Below, one piece after another: positions 18,659 through 32,537 of a DNA stretch of 39,999 nt. The stretch's first letter is position 1, and every line of letters starts with the position of its first letter. The translations under genes were made by a program, and so were the position numbers. The stretch lies in assembly GCA_002179805.1 (NCBI GenBank), contig NAVB01000405.1, positions 1 to 39,999 on the forward strand, given 5' to 3'. The stretch comes from Acanthamoeba lenticulata. Its lineage: Eukaryota; Discosea; Longamoebia; Acanthamoebidae. Below the pieces are notes generated by a model. That model saw only the letters and a program-made list of their open reading frames with translations. It did no database searches and had not been told where the DNA came from.

Positions 18659-20301
18659 ATGAACTTCCACTTGCTCAAGGGAGCTTTCTTCTTGGCTATC
18701 CTGATCGCCGGGGCATGCGCTGGTACGATCGCTGGTGCCTTCGTTCTTTTCGTCGCTTTTGTTCTGCTGACAACTTCCAATCAATCAGCTCTGGCGCCAT
18801 TCCACAAGGCTGTGGAATCGCAGAAAGTGCACAATGAGTACATCATCGTCATGAAGCCGGACATGGTCCACACGCAGTGTGCGTACTTGCTATGGCTTTA
18901 GAACGCGGATCTCACGACTGGCAACTGATCTGAGTGTTTGGTGGTGACGCAGTTAACGCGTACATGGGCGATCTGAAGACCATGTTCGCCAACCAGGTGA
19001 ACGGTGAGATCGTTAACGCGTGGAACGTGGGCCAATCGTTCAGGGCTCTCCATGTTAAGACTTCGCCCGAGTAAGTCACCATATCCCACCCGGAGCGCTC
19101 TTATGCCTCCCCACTCACCCTTTTCCATCACAGGGACATCCACTTCTTCCGCACGCACCCCTCGGTTGAGCTCATCGAGGAGAACCAAGTCATCAAGCTT
19201 GCCACTTACCAGACCGCCAACTGCCAGAAGCAGGACAATGCCATCTGGGTATGTTCACTTGAAAAATCGCCGACGTAGCGAGTACGCTGACCAGGCTGTT
19301 TGCAGAACCTGCAAAGGATCAACGCCCAAAACATTGCCGACATGAACGGCCAGTACTCGTACAACCAGGAGGCCAGCGAAGTGGATGCCTACATCATCGA
19401 CACGTACGGGATCTCTCTCTTTCCTTGTCTTTGTTCCCCATGTTGGTCCCAGTGTCTCACTCGGCCGAACACATGCAGCGGCATCTTGACGAGCCACCAG
19501 GAGTTCCAGGGCCGCGCCATGTGGGGCGCCAACTTTGCCGATGCCAAGGACACTGATTGCAACGGCCACGGCACTCACGTTGCCGGCACCGTCGGCGGCC
19601 ACACCGTCGGCATTGCTCGCGGCGTCACCCTCATCGCCGTCAAGGTCCTCGACTGCAGCGGCAGCGGCACGACGGCGGGCGTCATCTCGGGTATCCAGTG
19701 GGCCGGCCAGAACGCCCAGCGTCGCGGCCGCAAGGCTGTGGCCAACATGTCCCTCGGTGGCGGCTTCTCGGCCACCCTGAACCGTGCCGTCGCCTCGGTC
19801 GTTGACGCCGGCGTCGCCTTTGCCGTGGCGGCTGGCAATGAGGACCAGAATGCGTGCAACACCAGCCCCGCTTCGGAGCCCAAGGCCATCACCGTCGGCG
19901 CCACGTACTACAGCGGCAACTTCTCGCAGGACACGCGGGCTTACTTCAGCAACTGGGGCTCGTGCGTTGACATCCTCGCGCCTGGTCAGGTACGTGAATC
20001 GTCCGTCTGTTGAACTGTGGTTCTGTACCTATGGTTCTGACTTCTTGTGCGCGTCTAGTCGATCAAGTCGGCGTGGATCGGCAGCAACACCGCTTACAAC
20101 ACCATCAGCGGCACCTCGATGGCCTCGCCCCACGTCTGCGGCGTTTCGGCCCTGGTCTTCGGCGCCAACCCGACCTATTCGGCGGAGACAGTGAAGACGC
20201 ACCTGCTCAAGTCGGCCACTGCTGGCGTGATCGAGCTGGACTGTGCCAAGAGCGGCTGTTCGGCCACCCCGAACCGCATGCTGTTCTCTCCTCGTTGCTG
20301 A
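18659..20301 (+). CDS. Secreted subtilisin-like (proteinase K-type) serine protease
   Basis: Seven exons: 18659-18722, 18789-18878, 18953-19070, 19134-19248, 19306-19403, 19479-19989 and 20059-20301. They give 1239 nt, or 412 aa. It is a family S8 subtilase with a signal peptide (FFLAILIAGACA), an I9 inhibitor prodomain (EYIIVMKPDMV to HPSVELIEENQ) and a catalytic domain. The triad is Asp161 (YIIDTGI, codon neighbour split by an intron), His192 (NGHGTHVAG) and Ser352 (ISGTSMASPH), with the oxyanion Asn in AAGNEDQNAC. All catalytic motifs are intact. Length matches single-domain proteinase K-type enzymes with prodomain. The likely role is extracellular proteolysis or nutrition, or remodelling during encystation. 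Secreted serine proteases of this type are well known from Acanthamoeba. Confidence 0.95.
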
Positions 20302-20492
20302 TAAGTAAATATAAAGCGCCATATTTATTTCACCACGATATCGGTTATTCCTTCTTTGCTCAATCATCGTGGCCTCAAGCACACAAAGAAAAAGGCAAGA
20401 AAAAAGCGATTCGGAACGAGCACAATAGCTGCACAATGGCATGAAAAAAAGGCGCCAAGGGCGGAAGCAAGTCGCAAAGCGGGAGAGCGAGG

Positions 20493-23400
20493 ATGGAAGG
20501 TGGAGGTGGCACTCGGGCCAACGTGCTCGCTCGCCTCGACAAGACCAACAAGAAATTGCTTGAGGTGATTGACGGCAAGACATCAGTTGACAACCATGCC
20601 GTGGTACGTTTCAGCGGGTCTATCTGTGCACAATTCCAGCCATCACGGACAGAATTTTCTTATCATTCATGCTTTTCATGCGGCACTTGCACCGATTCGC
20701 TCCAGATTCAAGTGTTGGAGAACAATCACAAGCGTTTTCTTGACAATCTGTCTGCATACAAGCCCTTTTCTTCTGCGTCGCTGGAGAAGGTGCGATCGGG
20801 CAAGGTCTCCGACACTCTCGTCATAAAGCGAGAGGCTGAACGCGAGTTCGTGGCAAAGATGAGCTCGCAGCTGGTACGGCATACTCCTACTACGGTAAAC
20901 GGTCCCGCTGGTACGCTGCTGAACTGCTGCTTCCTCTTCGTGATAGGACCTTGACGCCGTGGAGGCGCTCAAGATCTTGCGCTCCTTCCTCAAGAACGAA
21001 TCTGTGGGCCGCTTCGAGTACGACGATGCCTCGATGCGTGAGGTACGACCGTGTCGTCAAAACCTCCTAAACGACGTTGTTGTTGACGTCGCTCTTGTTC
21101 AAGGTGACGCGGTTCTACTACAACGAGAGGAAGGCTCTGCTGGGCTGCATCGCCAGCGTCTTCCGTGTGTCCCTAACCAGCCGAGCCGAAGCGGTGATGG
21201 ACGAGCGCGAGCGACTGCTCGACCCCAAAAACAAGTTTATCGATCGCATTCTTAACCAGTTCACGCACCTCTCGGACGAACAAGTGCCCAAGGGTCTTGG
21301 GCGGCGTCAGAAAGAGGCCTGGGCCAAGAACAACCTCGAGGAGCAGAGTTTGTGCCTGGAGATCTTATTTCTCATATTCTACGTCAAGGACGTCATGTTT
21401 GACCCTGACCTCATCCTCAACCAGGCCCGCATCCTCAAGGTACTTAAATTCGGCTGGTTCAGGCGAACAAAAAGCCTTTGCTTTCATTTTTATTTCACCT
21501 CTGGTCTCATTCTTGTCTACGTTTGTGTGCACAAATGCAGAAACACATCGTGTGGGATCGCACCCACCCGCTGCTCGGGCGGGAGAGCCTGCCTCTGATG
21601 AACAGGATCTGCGTCCAGTGCGTGCTGCTCCTGCTCCTCCATTTTGGGCTTGAGGCCATCAGTGAGGGCAACGACGAAGCGCCCGGCAGGTACTCCTTCG
21701 CTTCCACTGGTTATAGCACGGCGCTCGACATGGACTCATCAGCACATCTCGATTCAGGACCGCTCGGCCGCAGGGAGAGGTGCGCCAGGCGCTCGACAAG
21801 GAGTTTAGCCAGTGGACAAGCAACGTAGCCCAATCCCCGCTTCTCCTGGCCTGGGCCTGCAGCTATCAATACCGATTCAACGGCAACGTCGGCGTACGGC
21901 ACTCCGCCTTTCTAATTGGTCATTGGTGGCTTATCATATGATGTCGCGCATTAGGACCTTGTCTACGCGGCCCGGGCGCTGGGCGTGACCGCCTTCCTCG
22001 ACATTATGATCAAGGTGTTCCCGTCGCACCAGGTATGCACCTCACGTGCTGGCCACCGCTGTCCAGCCCTTGGTCTGACGTGCGTCTGTCGTCATGGTTG
22101 CTCCTGGTTGATCACGCAGTCACTGGTTGCCGGCTACAAGAACGCCATTAGCGGTCTGCTGGGCGCTGCCCTCACCTGCTTTGACTTCAACGACATCGGT
22201 GAATTTGATCAAATGCTGCAGCTTTACTACGACCTCTATCAGAACGAGCACGAGCTCACTCCGTACGATGCCCGTCCATGTAGAGTTGTTCTTCGGTCGA
22301 CACCATGGATGGTTAACACGCTTGATTGGCGGCGCCCCACAGGAGCTTCTTGCGGTCGAGCTTCCACGACAGGCGGCGCAATGTGCTGTACCATGTCGCC
22401 CGCGCCAACTTCCCGCATGAGTTTGACCCCTTCATCAAGGCCTGCCAAGCGCTGGCCGCCACGCCCGTCACGGCCGAGTTCATTTACTACCAGGTCGACC
22501 AGCTCGATCGCTTCACCGTCGCCAGGTTTGGACTCTGCAGCCCCACCGTAAGGGGTTACGTTACACTGACTTGTGACGTCTGGCCCGATGACAGGCGAGA
22601 CCTCCCGGCCCACTTGGAGTGCGCCGTGGCACCGCCCACGCCAGGCCAACCCGGCGTGCAGCAGATCAGGACGCTGCGGCCTATCCAACTTCCTGGCCTC
22701 GTCATCCCAGCCGACGCCTGGGCTCGCGTGCATCAGGTGGACAGCGATGAAGTCGTCATGTGGAATGTACGTAGTGATCAGCTTTGCTTGTCGTCATGAT
22801 CAATAACTCCACAACACAAACACAAAACCTTACATAAAGGTCAAGTACTCGGGCTGGACCTACTTCATGGCCAAGATCATCGGCCTGGCGACCAAGCTGT
22901 CCAACCGACAGCCCACGTCAGAGGCTGAGATCGTGCAGGTGACCCTCATCCTGCGACTCATGGCCCAGCTCTTTGGCAAGCAGGAGGAGCTGGTGGGCCG
23001 CCTTCAGCGGATGCTCAAGGAAACCATGGGCCGGTGCGTTACTTTTTGTCTATCAGAGCGTAGGTCTTGTCGCTTCGCACTCACACTTGAGGCTTTGCGC
23101 AGGAATACGAACCTGCTGCGCCAGCTGTTCACGCTGCTCCGGACGGCCTCGACGCTGGCGTCCTCGTCGCCCGTATTGCTGGAGATGCTCGACGCCTGCG
23201 TGCGCTGCATCGACCGCTTTGCCAGCAGCCACCCGCTGCAGGTCTGGGAGGAGATGCGCCGCGGGGGTGTCCTGCAGGAGGTGAGCCTCTCCACCACCAT
23301 AGCACGCACACAGGCAGGATCACACTAACGCCAGCTGGCAGATGTCGTCTTCGCTCAAGGGCAAGACCGACGGCGACATCAGGCAGATCCTGGCGCTGGA

Positions 23401-26400
23401 GCAGAAGAACGGTCTCTACCCGATCACCATCTCCTTCTTGAACCTCCTCTACACGCTCCTCAACTACGCCCGCAAGTGGCAGTTGCCTCGTACGTTGCTC
23501 GCCAAAATGCTTGTATTTTAAAATGATATTAATTCGTGTTATTCACATTTAATTAAATCCAGAATCGCGCATGGACGTGGATGCGAGCGGAGAAGAGGAA
23601 GAGGACGTGGACATGGTGTCCCTGGAGGACTTTCACCCGTGCCTCAACTTTGTCAAGGCTGACGTTTTTGCTCGCTACGACACCTGGCGCTACCTCAAGC
23701 CCCGTCAGAAGAACAAGATTGGCATCAAGGCACGCTTCCTTTTGGTTCCTTATTAGGACTTATTTCGTGGTGCCATTAACTCATTGCTGGTACCACGCTT
23801 GTTCTGATTCTGATTTCTTTTTTTTGACATCATTTAGATCATGAACATATTTATTGATATCCTGAGCGAGAACAGCTCGAGTCCCAACAAGGGATCCCTT
23901 TCATCGTCCACCGGCGATACTGACCTGCCCACTGCGATCCAGCCTGGTGCGTCCCTCAAGCGATCCTTGTCTTCGTAGTCAATAGTCATCTTTCTTACAC
24001 ACGTGTGGCCCGCTTTTCCCAGGCACCCCGGGCCAGCGTTCGGGTCTCTCAAAAACCCCATTGCGAGGTGCAGCTGGCTACCGGCAACAGGTCGCCCTCG
24101 CCGCGCCCCAGCGGGCCAGGTCTGCTTCCTTCCCCCTTTGTATTGTCTTCCTCTCGCTGTCAGTAGCCGGTTAACTGTTCTAGGCTCGTGCAGGCACGTG
24201 AGCCTCAAAGAGTCGCTGCTCGCGGCCCTGCTTGATGATCGGTCCTTCCACAAGGTCTTGCTCAAGACAGCCACGATCGGCCTGCCGCAGCTGATGTGGT
24301 TGCTTGAGAAGGACCGCGAAGAGGGCATGACGCTGCACCGCGTGGTGCTCAAGTCGCTGGTGATTCTCGAGCGCGTCCTCCAAAGCAAGGAGACCCAGCG
24401 GGCCCAGGCCGCCGCTGCCGGCACAGGCGGCGACGCAGTCGGGCCGACCTCTTCCCTCGAGCACTTCCTGCTCAGCATGGAGACCACCGTCCCCGCCACT
24501 GCGCTCTACGCCCAAGAAGACCTCCCTGGTGACGCCTTCTCGCCCCAATATGTATGGAAGCCAGACCAGGTTGCTTATGTGCTGTGATGTATTGCTGCAG
24601 ACAAGATGAAGGGTATGCTGGGCACGCGGGAGGCCAACGAGGTGCACGCCATCACGGTGATCGCCAACTACATTAATTTCAGGAGCCGTGAGCCGAGCCA
24701 ACTGCCGCTCTACGCCACCAAGTGCGTCCTCACAACTCATTCTCCTTGTCCTTCTCTCTTCACTGACTGACATTGTTGTGGTCGGCCTCACTTGGGGCTC
24801 CGTCACTTAGGGTGCTCACACTGCTGTGCGGGATCACGCTCGATTCGGGCTTTGCGGCGGCAGGCGCGCGGCCGCCGTCGCTCGTGGGCTACCTGGGCAC
24901 GCAAGCGGAGGCAGTGCGCGACGCTTACATGTCCAAGTTGAACCAGCCGCTCTCCCCCGAGGCACGTCATGTCGCCCACCACCGTTTCCTCCTCAAGACT
25001 CACTAGTGTGACACACGCCAACAGGAGCTCCGAGTTGCGATTCTGCAGCTGGTCGGGAAGGCGCTCGTCCACCAGCCCGGTCTGGCGCTGCTCTTTATCA
25101 ACATCGAGGCCAACCGACCCAACGATGACAGCAGCGCTGCCAGCGAGAGGGCGCAAGAGTCTCACAGCTGCATCAAGATCATCCGCAAGGTGCTAGCCGC
25201 CAACCGGCAGAACCTGTCCAGGTCCGTTTCCCCCCCAGCATTACTTATTACGCCCAGTCGGCGCACCGCCTAACCGCGAAGCTGGACACGCATAATGGGG
25301 ATCACTGCACAGCGTGCCGCGGCTGTTTGCCGAGGTCACCTCGCTCCTGGCGTCCTTGTGGCGCGCGGCGCCGAGCCACCAGTCCATCATCCGGGTCCTG
25401 CGCGAGAGCCCCGACTTTTGGAAGCAGCTCACTGAGACTCTGTCCACCAGCATCGAGCGCCACCTCCACTCGTATCACGTCCGACGAGCCGCTGCCGCCG
25501 CCTCTACAAACAAGTCCCCCGCTTCAGCGGGCAGCAGCGCCAAGGGCAAGGAGCGCGTCGCCGACGACTTAGTCGACGACGACGAGGCCGGTGCGTGCCC
25601 TGGCCTAACTTGGCTTGGCGGGAGTGGCTTTGCCGTGGCGTCAAATGAACTTCTTTGGCTGATGTGTTCCTGTTGGCGTGAATTGTAGTGACGGTGGAGG
25701 ACGTTTGCTACCAGGCCGCGATCGCGGCCAACGTGCTGCAGATCCTCGCACAGGAGGTCTTCCATGTGGTCGGCGCCGGCAGCGCGAATGGCGGTGCGGA
25801 CCAGCTCGACGCGTCCCTACGTGAGCAACTCCAGCTTCTGAGCGCCCGCGAGACGCAAGAGCGCTGGTTTGCAGACATCGTGGAGCATCATTACTACGAT
25901 CGTAAGACCATCGGTTCGTGCCGCATACTTTTCACTCAACCGCGACGTGGCAAGGCCGGGTCGGGACTGACTCCCGAGCTCTTGGGCTGTGCACACCACA
26001 GAGGGACTCAAGGACCAGGTCAAGCTGCTGATCCGCACACTGTCGCACAAGGACGTGGCCGGCGCCGGCGCGGCGGCCGCGCAGCTGCTGCTCCAAGGGC
26101 CCGGTACGCCCGGTGGCCGGGCCCGGGTCGCCGATTCGGCCAACGCCGCGTCGGGGCGCATCGACCTCGTCACCCTGCAGGCTGCCATTGGCGCCTTCCT
26201 TCCCGTCACCGTACGTCCATCCCCTTGCCTGCTCACAGCCGCACCGCCCTTGCTCACCGGTGATCCTGCAGGAGGGCGAGCGCGAGTACGGCATCCAGTA
26301 CTTCTACGACGTGTCGCGGCTGCAGAACAAGCTGTCAGGCATCCTCTACGAACAGCAGGAGGAGCTTGAGCGCGGCGCGCCCGCCACGCCCGCTCGGGTA

Positions 26401-29400
26401 TGGCCCTTCATCCAAGCCACAAAGATTGTGAGCTCACAGCACGCGCACTGGTTGACGATGATGACAGGGCAAGAAGCAGGGTGTCTCCGAGTTTAATGCG
26501 CTGGCGCTGCTGGAGGCAACGCAGCTGGCCAACTGCATGCTATCTCTTGCCGACGTGCAGCTCGAGCTCCTGTACGCGTGGCGCGCATTCATCGAGATCG
26601 TGAGCCTCAAGCAGACCGCCGCATCTGTCTTGGCTGTCCCGGAGGCCTCGGCCGCCCTAGTCAAGCGGGTCACCGGTGCGCTGCAGCGCGAGGACCGGAG
26701 CGACGACGACGCGCCCGTCGATCGCCGCCTGCGCGAGCTGGCCCGCCTTCTACTCTTCCTCCTCAAGCATCACTACCGCGCCGGCGCCCATGCCCGCGCC
26801 ATTGCTGGCGCCTCCGCTCCTCCAGCCGAGCTGTTCTCGGCGGCCCAGGTGGCGCTCGCGTTGAAGGAGGCCCTCCTCAGGCGGAGTCTCACCGTCGACA
26901 TCAACGTGCCGCTGGCGTCGGCTCTCGTGGGCTGCCTCCTCGTCCTCCTTCGCGCCCAGGACAACGCGAAAGCGGCGCAGGCGCTGTCGGACGTCGTGGC
27001 GCCACTTCTGCCCCAGATCTTCCCGCTGATGAGCCGCGCCGAGTTCGGCCACACGATCATCGCCATCCTCGAGGCCCTCGTCCTCAAGACCACCGACAAG
27101 ACGCGGTTGTACGACCACATGCAACACCTGGGCGTCTACGCGCGGCTCGTCGAGCTCCTTCATCGATCGCTCCAGCTGGAGGAGCACGAGGCATCGGCCG
27201 CCATCGCCATGGCCGATGCTGCCAGTGGCAGCTCGTCCGAGGCCGCCAGTGGTGGAGGCGAGGCGGCGCGCCTGCGACTGGCCGTGCGCGAGAAACAGCG
27301 CACGGCCGAGCTGGTGCTGCACGTCATGCTCGCCATGTCGGAAGACGCCATCATGACCGAATCGCTGGCGCTGGCCCACCTCACGCTGGTCCTCACCAAC
27401 AACTCGCTTCGCGCCTTCCACGAGATGCACCTCACCTACGCCAACGTAAGTCTACTATTTATTTACCCCTTATCTTTCCTTTACAAAGTTTGACTCTTTT
27501 TTTTTCCATTCATTTCAGGGCAAACGGAGCGGATGGCATCGGTTGTGGTGCCTCATCTTGACGCTCATGACGGCCATCGTTCGGTACAGCTTGTGTCTTG
27601 AGTTATTATTTTGCTTGATTGTTGTTAACAAACTAAATTGAATTGAAATTCGTGAACAGAACGCTCAAGTACAGCGAGGCGATGATCGAGCAGGCGATCG
27701 AGTTCCTGGCGATCCACAGTGCGCTCGTGTCGCGGAGCATCGAGATCCCCAACGCACAATACACACTGGCCCAGCTGGAGGAAGCCGAGCGCGTCACGGC
27801 CCTCCTTTACGAGCTCTCGCTCCACTGGAAGCGCTGGTACGCTTCATTATTGTGCAACTTTTCTTCTTTCTCTTATCTCACAAGCCCCACTTGACCGACG
27901 GGCTCCGCGTCCGCAGGCGATTCCTCCGGGCAAAGCTCGCGACCCACTACCAGGAACGCATCCTCGTGCTCGTCCACATGCTCGTCTTTGCCCTCCACAG
28001 CGAACAGGTCCACTTCCTCTTTTTTATTCATTTATTTTTATAAATCAAACAGAAACTAATGCTGACTGAGCACGTCAACAGATCCCGTTGTACGCGCTTC
28101 CTGTGACGAAGAAGCAGAAGTTGTTGGCGCAGCCCATCGAGACAACGTCGGACACCAACGGGCGAGTGCGCCGAGAACGTCCCGACGAGAAGGAGGAAGA
28201 GGAGGGCAAGACATCGTCGAAGAAGGCGAGCGAAGTGCTCGAAGTGCGGCCATTCTATCTGGTGGTCAAGTACCGGATGTACCTCATCCTCCGGAACGGC
28301 CTCTCCTTCCTCCGCGTGGTTGGACCGCAGCTCTCGCCCATGCTGCTCACCAACCCCGACCGCCTCCGCGACATCGACTGGGAGGCCCATCGGCCCCTCT
28401 TTGCTCCCGACCTCCATGCTGTCGTACGTTTTTCATTTATTTGTATCTAGAAAGACAGATCATATTGATCCTTTCAGACATGAGTCTGATTCTAATGACT
28501 TTTCTCTTATTTTTCAGACGTTGCCTCTGGCAGCCAAGGCCGGCGGTGGGCGAGGTGTGAACGGCATGGACGAGGGCGATGACATGCTGCTCGACGCTTC
28601 GATGGCCGTCGGCGGCCGCGGCCAGCAGCAGCTCGCCGGCCTGTCTTCGTCATCATCGATGGCCGCCTCCGTGCCGACGGCCGGGCCCGGCGCGCTGCGC
28701 GCGCTGTTTGCCGAGCAGCTCCGGGCGGGCCCGCCCTCGCTGGGCCTGCTCGTGCACGACCTCTTCCCGGTCTGCGCCGCTGGCATCCGAGAAAGCGTCC
28801 TCCGCGAGGGCCAGCCCCGCCAGCTCCGAGCCTTTGTCGCCGCCCTCGACCAGCGTCTGACGCCGGCCACGCCGTCAACGAAAAAGCCCAACGGCGCTGG
28901 CGGGGCCGAAGCGCAGCAGGCTCGCCGGAGGCTGCGCAAGGCCGTGGCCAAGGCCAGCAACCAGCTGGCGGACCAGCACGAGGTCCTGTACTACTGCCTG
29001 CAGGTGGGCCTCCACCTGCTCCTTAGCCACCTGGTCTACTACATCCACCAGAAGCGCGGCCGCGCGCCCATGCCCGACAACGTCAAGGTATGGTCTTGTT
29101 ATCTTCTTTTGCATTAATTCATGAACATTATTTGTTCAAAATTTTATTTTATTTATTTATTTATTTATTTATATTTAAATGAGTGCAGATAAGCCTGGGC
29201 ATGGAGATGGAGTCGTTCTTTGGGCGGCTGGTGCGGGAGCTCACCCACAAGCGGGAGCGAGGCGACGTGGTGGATGAAGTGCCCGACGCGGTGGTGGCCG
29301 ATTACGCGACCTTCTGCGCACGGACCAAGGCCTACTTTGAGCAGCACTCGAACGCGTGGGTGGCCGCGCGACAGGGCACCAGCAGCTTCGGCCCCTGGTG

Positions 29401-29401
29401 A
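20493..29401 (+). CDS. NUP188-like nucleoporin
   Basis: 31 exons, 6531 nt, 2176 aa: 20493-20603, 20706-20873, 20947-21042, 21104-21439, 21541-21689, 21758-21893, 21955-22032, 22120-22262, 22343-22525, 22595-22766, 22840-23033, 23103-23280, 23342-23489, 23563-23729, 23838-23946, 24023-24119, 24194-24528, 24601-24721, 24811-24961, 25025-25221, 25313-25590, 25689-25901, 26002-26210, 26272-26397, 26468-27445, 27519-27583, 27660-27836, 27917-28007, 28082-28423, 28518-29087, 29189-29401. It is a scaffold protein of the inner ring of the nuclear pore, nearly all alpha-helical. Match to NUP188, by eye: RFYYNERKALLGCIASVF; SPLLLAWA; the SH3-like insert KYSGWTYF; PLQVWEEMRRGG; AVRDAYMSKL followed by LVHQPGLALLF; and SPDFWKQLTETL. 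It is longer than human NUP188 (about 1750 aa), partly from Ala/Ser-rich loops. Two introns (after 23729 and 24961) use GC donors. NUP205 is the alternative, less good. Confidence 0.85.
29145..29172. repeat. TTTA simple repeat in last NUP188 intron
   Basis: A TTTATTTA run within intron 29088-29188, just upstream of the acceptor. It contributes to the U-rich tract. Confidence 0.8.
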
Positions 29402-29706
29402 CGCGAGAACGAAAGGGATCATGAACACGTTTTTTGTTGGTGCAAATAAAAATTAATGGTATTTTTTGATTTTCTTGACGCGCACCAAATTTTCCGTCGG
29501 CGACAGCGCACGCGCCAGAGGAGGCTGGTCGGGCACACAAGCAAAACCCGACCGGATGCGGGTGTGCAACGTTGCCTTCCTAAGCTCTACCACACGATAA
29601 AAAGTGATAGGTTTGAACAGCCAGCAGCTGACCAGCTGGAGCTAGCTTGGTCGGGGTGCATCACAACACCTCTCACCACTCCCAGAGCAAAGCATAGCGT
29701 CCACGC
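29402..29706. other. Intergenic between NUP188 and histidine kinase
   Basis: 305 bp. AATAAA at 29445 fits the NUP188 polyadenylation signal. No TATA box or RNA gene seen. Confidence 0.4.
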
Positions 29707-32537
29707 ATGTTGTGGAAGGCGCTCTTCTCCGTCATTACTGCGCCACCAGACCTCGCGGCTGTTGGCACCCCGTCGGGGACCGCTTCGTCTCCTTTAGCGC
29801 TTCCCGACCGGCTCCTTGCTTCAGAACGGGCTTGCCTTACAACCGAAGCGTACAGAAAAGGCCTCCTGCAGCTCTTCATCTGGGTCGCCTTTGCTGGCGG
29901 CTCAATCTACCTGGCTGCCGTGGTGGCCAAAGAAGGCTTCTACTCCACGTTGGCGCTCAGTGTCTTCCTGTGGTCTCTCTCTTTGCTGCTCATTCTCATT
30001 CTCTCCACCCGCCTCGCCGACCTCACTCTCCCTCTGGTTCTCTCTTGCTCGGTCCTCAACGTGGCCCTCTCGGCGGTGGCTCTTACCGACTGCAACCCAC
30101 GAGACGTGTACTTCACCCCCAGCTCCTATTTCCTCTACCTGAAGGATTTCTACTTCGATTGACTTTTCATGTCTCTGTCCAGGTACATGTGGTTCTTGTG
30201 CATTCCCCTCCTCACGCTCTACGTTCGAGGCCCGGGCAGCTGCATTGCGGCCTCCATCTTCATCACCATGCAAACAAACGTCCTTCGCTACCTGGTCGTA
30301 AGCGTGCAGCCCTTTGCGAAAGTCTGTGGCTTCCGCCAAACCCTCGTGGGTAGACCATTTCCTCCCCCCCCCCAAGCTCTACTTCTGCTTGCTTCATGTT
30401 GATGCACACCATTCCACCTCAGGCGAAGCCATGGGCGACCTCTGGTTTCTCCTCCTCATCATCACCTTCTCGGTGAGCAACCACATGTCGCGGTCTCATG
30501 CTCTGGCCCAGCTCAAGCTGGCGCTGGACGAGTGCGGGCGGGCCAATACCAAGCTTCAGCAGGCGACCAAGGCCAAGACGGACTTCCTCGCCAACATGAG
30601 CCACGGTAACTCTACTTGCGCACCTCACGTTGAGGATGATGATGATGATGTTGTGACTTGTACAGAGCTGCGGACACCGATGCACGGCATCATTGCCATG
30701 AGCCGCGAGCTGCAGGACATGCTGCCGCCGCACGCCAAGGCCAAGCAAGCGATCGATATCATTTCTCGTGCGGCCAATCTCCTCCCTACGCAGTGATGTC
30801 TCTGTGTTTTGGTTGAAGATGGCCTCGAGCTGATGCGAGGCGGGCGTCACCATGCAGACTGCGCGGATCACCTGCTGGCGCTGGTCAACGACATCCTCGA
30901 CTTTGAGCGCATCGAGTGCAACCAGCTCGAGCTGGAGCAGATCCCGTTTTCTGTGGTGAGCGAGACGCATAAGGTCATCGACATGATTCGCGTCCCTGCA
31001 GGTACGTTCAAGTCGTCGCCGTCGTCGACGTTTCTTTCTTGTTCGACCAAAGCCAACTCTCTTCGTCTCTCTTTCTCGACCAAAAAAAAAAGAGAACAAA
31101 CATTTGACGCTCGCCACCGATATCTCTGTGGCCCACCCCATGCGCGTGGGCGATCCCGTCAGGTAATTTCTGATTATATTTATGATTAGGATTATTATTC
31201 TATTTAATTTCCTTTTTATCTAGAATCATTGGAGAAGGCTGACTGGATGTGGGGCAGGTTTCGCCAGATTTTGTTCAACTTGCTGAGCAACTCGTGCAAG
31301 TTCACGCCAGAGCACGGCTCCGTGTCGTTGGCCCTCCGCGATGAAGGTTCCAAGTTCAACTCCGAGGAGGAGCAGCTCGAGCTGACCGTCACAGACACCG
31401 GAATCGGCATCTCCCAAGAGCACCTCTCACGCCTCTTCTCCGTCCGTCTGCCAAACCACTTCAACTTTTTATTTTATTTTTTATTTCCATTTGTTGAATT
31501 TCAATTTAATTTCATTATTTCATTTTAAATTGATGATTTTATTCTTTTTTCTCCTCCCTCAGTGCTTCTCGCAGGGGGACACGTCGGTCAACAGGCGCTA
31601 TGGCGGGTCAGGCCTGGGCTTGGCCATCACCAAGCGACTGTGCAACGCCATGGGCGGGTCGGTCAGCTGCACGAGCGAGCTGGGCAAGGGCTCGGCCTTC
31701 ACCGTGCGCGTGCGCCTGCCCAAGGTGGGCCTTGTCGACGACAACGGCAAGGACCCGGACGACGGTTTTACCTCATCGTCGTCGGAGGCGTCGACATCAG
31801 CATCGTGTGCCAAGGAAGAGGAGGAACTGTTGCAGAAGCAGAAGCAGCAGCAAGAGGACGCCAGCAAGCTGCGGTTCAAGGGCCTCGAGGTGCTGCTGGT
31901 GGAGGACAATGAGGTCAACCAGAAGGTGGGCAAGCGCATGCTCACCACCCTCGGATGCCACGTCACGGTACGCCTGCTTGCCCGCGTGGCTTGCTTGGGA
32001 AAACACTTGCTCACACTCGGCCCCTTCTCTACAACGACGACAATGATGATGATGATGACGATGACGACACAGGTGGTGGCGAATGGGGTGGAGTGCTTGA
32101 AGGCGCTCGAGGAGAAGGAGTTTGCGGTGATCTTCATGGACTGCCAGATGCCCATCATGGACGGCTTCCAGGCCACGCGCCACATTCGCGAACGCGAACA
32201 GGCCCGCGGCAAGACGGACGCTGCAGCTTCACAGCAGCAGCAGCAAGACAAGAACGAGGAGGACGAAGAGCAGACGCAGGAGCAGAAGCAGCAACACGAC
32301 TTGCCAATCCCGATCATCGCGCTCACGGCGTCGGCGACGAAGGAGTACGGGGCCAAGTGCCTCGAGGTGGGCATGTCGGACGTGCTCTTCAAGCCGCTGC
32401 GGCGCGAAGCGCTGGCCGTGGCGCTCAAGAAGTGGGTCCTGCCAGACGACGCCAAAGAACCACCGCCTCCTCCTCCTCCAGCCAACAAGGATCATGACAA
32501 CAGCAAGCAGGCCGCGCCACCCGCGTTGACACTGTAG
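29707..32537 (+). CDS. Membrane-bound hybrid histidine kinase with receiver domain
   Basis: Nine exons: 29707-30107, 30183-30349, 30423-30605, 30666-30767, 30858-31001, 31093-31162, 31258-31441, 31563-31967 and 32073-32537. They give 2121 nt, or 706 aa. Order: N-terminal multi-pass membrane sensor (about 5-6 helices, e.g. LFIWVAFAGGSIYLAAVV and LLLILILSTRL) without a recognised input domain; a short coiled linker; HisKA with the phospho-acceptor His250 in NMSHELRTP; and HATPase_c with N box (NLLSNSCKFTPEHG), G1 (DTGIGIS), F (CFSQGDTS) and G2 (GGSGLGLAI). A linker rich in Ser/Gln/Glu follows, then a receiver domain with LVEDNEVNQKV, phospho-acceptor Asp575 (FMDCQMPIMDG) and the Lys in FKPL. 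A Gln/Glu-rich insert splits the receiver (about 600-625). Junctions at introns restore motifs (SH|ELRTP, VR|FRQIL). It would feed phosphate to an HPt protein elsewhere. The signal is unknown. Confidence 0.92.

Noticed and set aside
30108..30182. Stop codon in the histidine kinase sensor region (TGA near 30161)
   Set aside because: It falls in a 75-nt intron (GTACTT...CCAG) whose removal gives a continuous membrane region.
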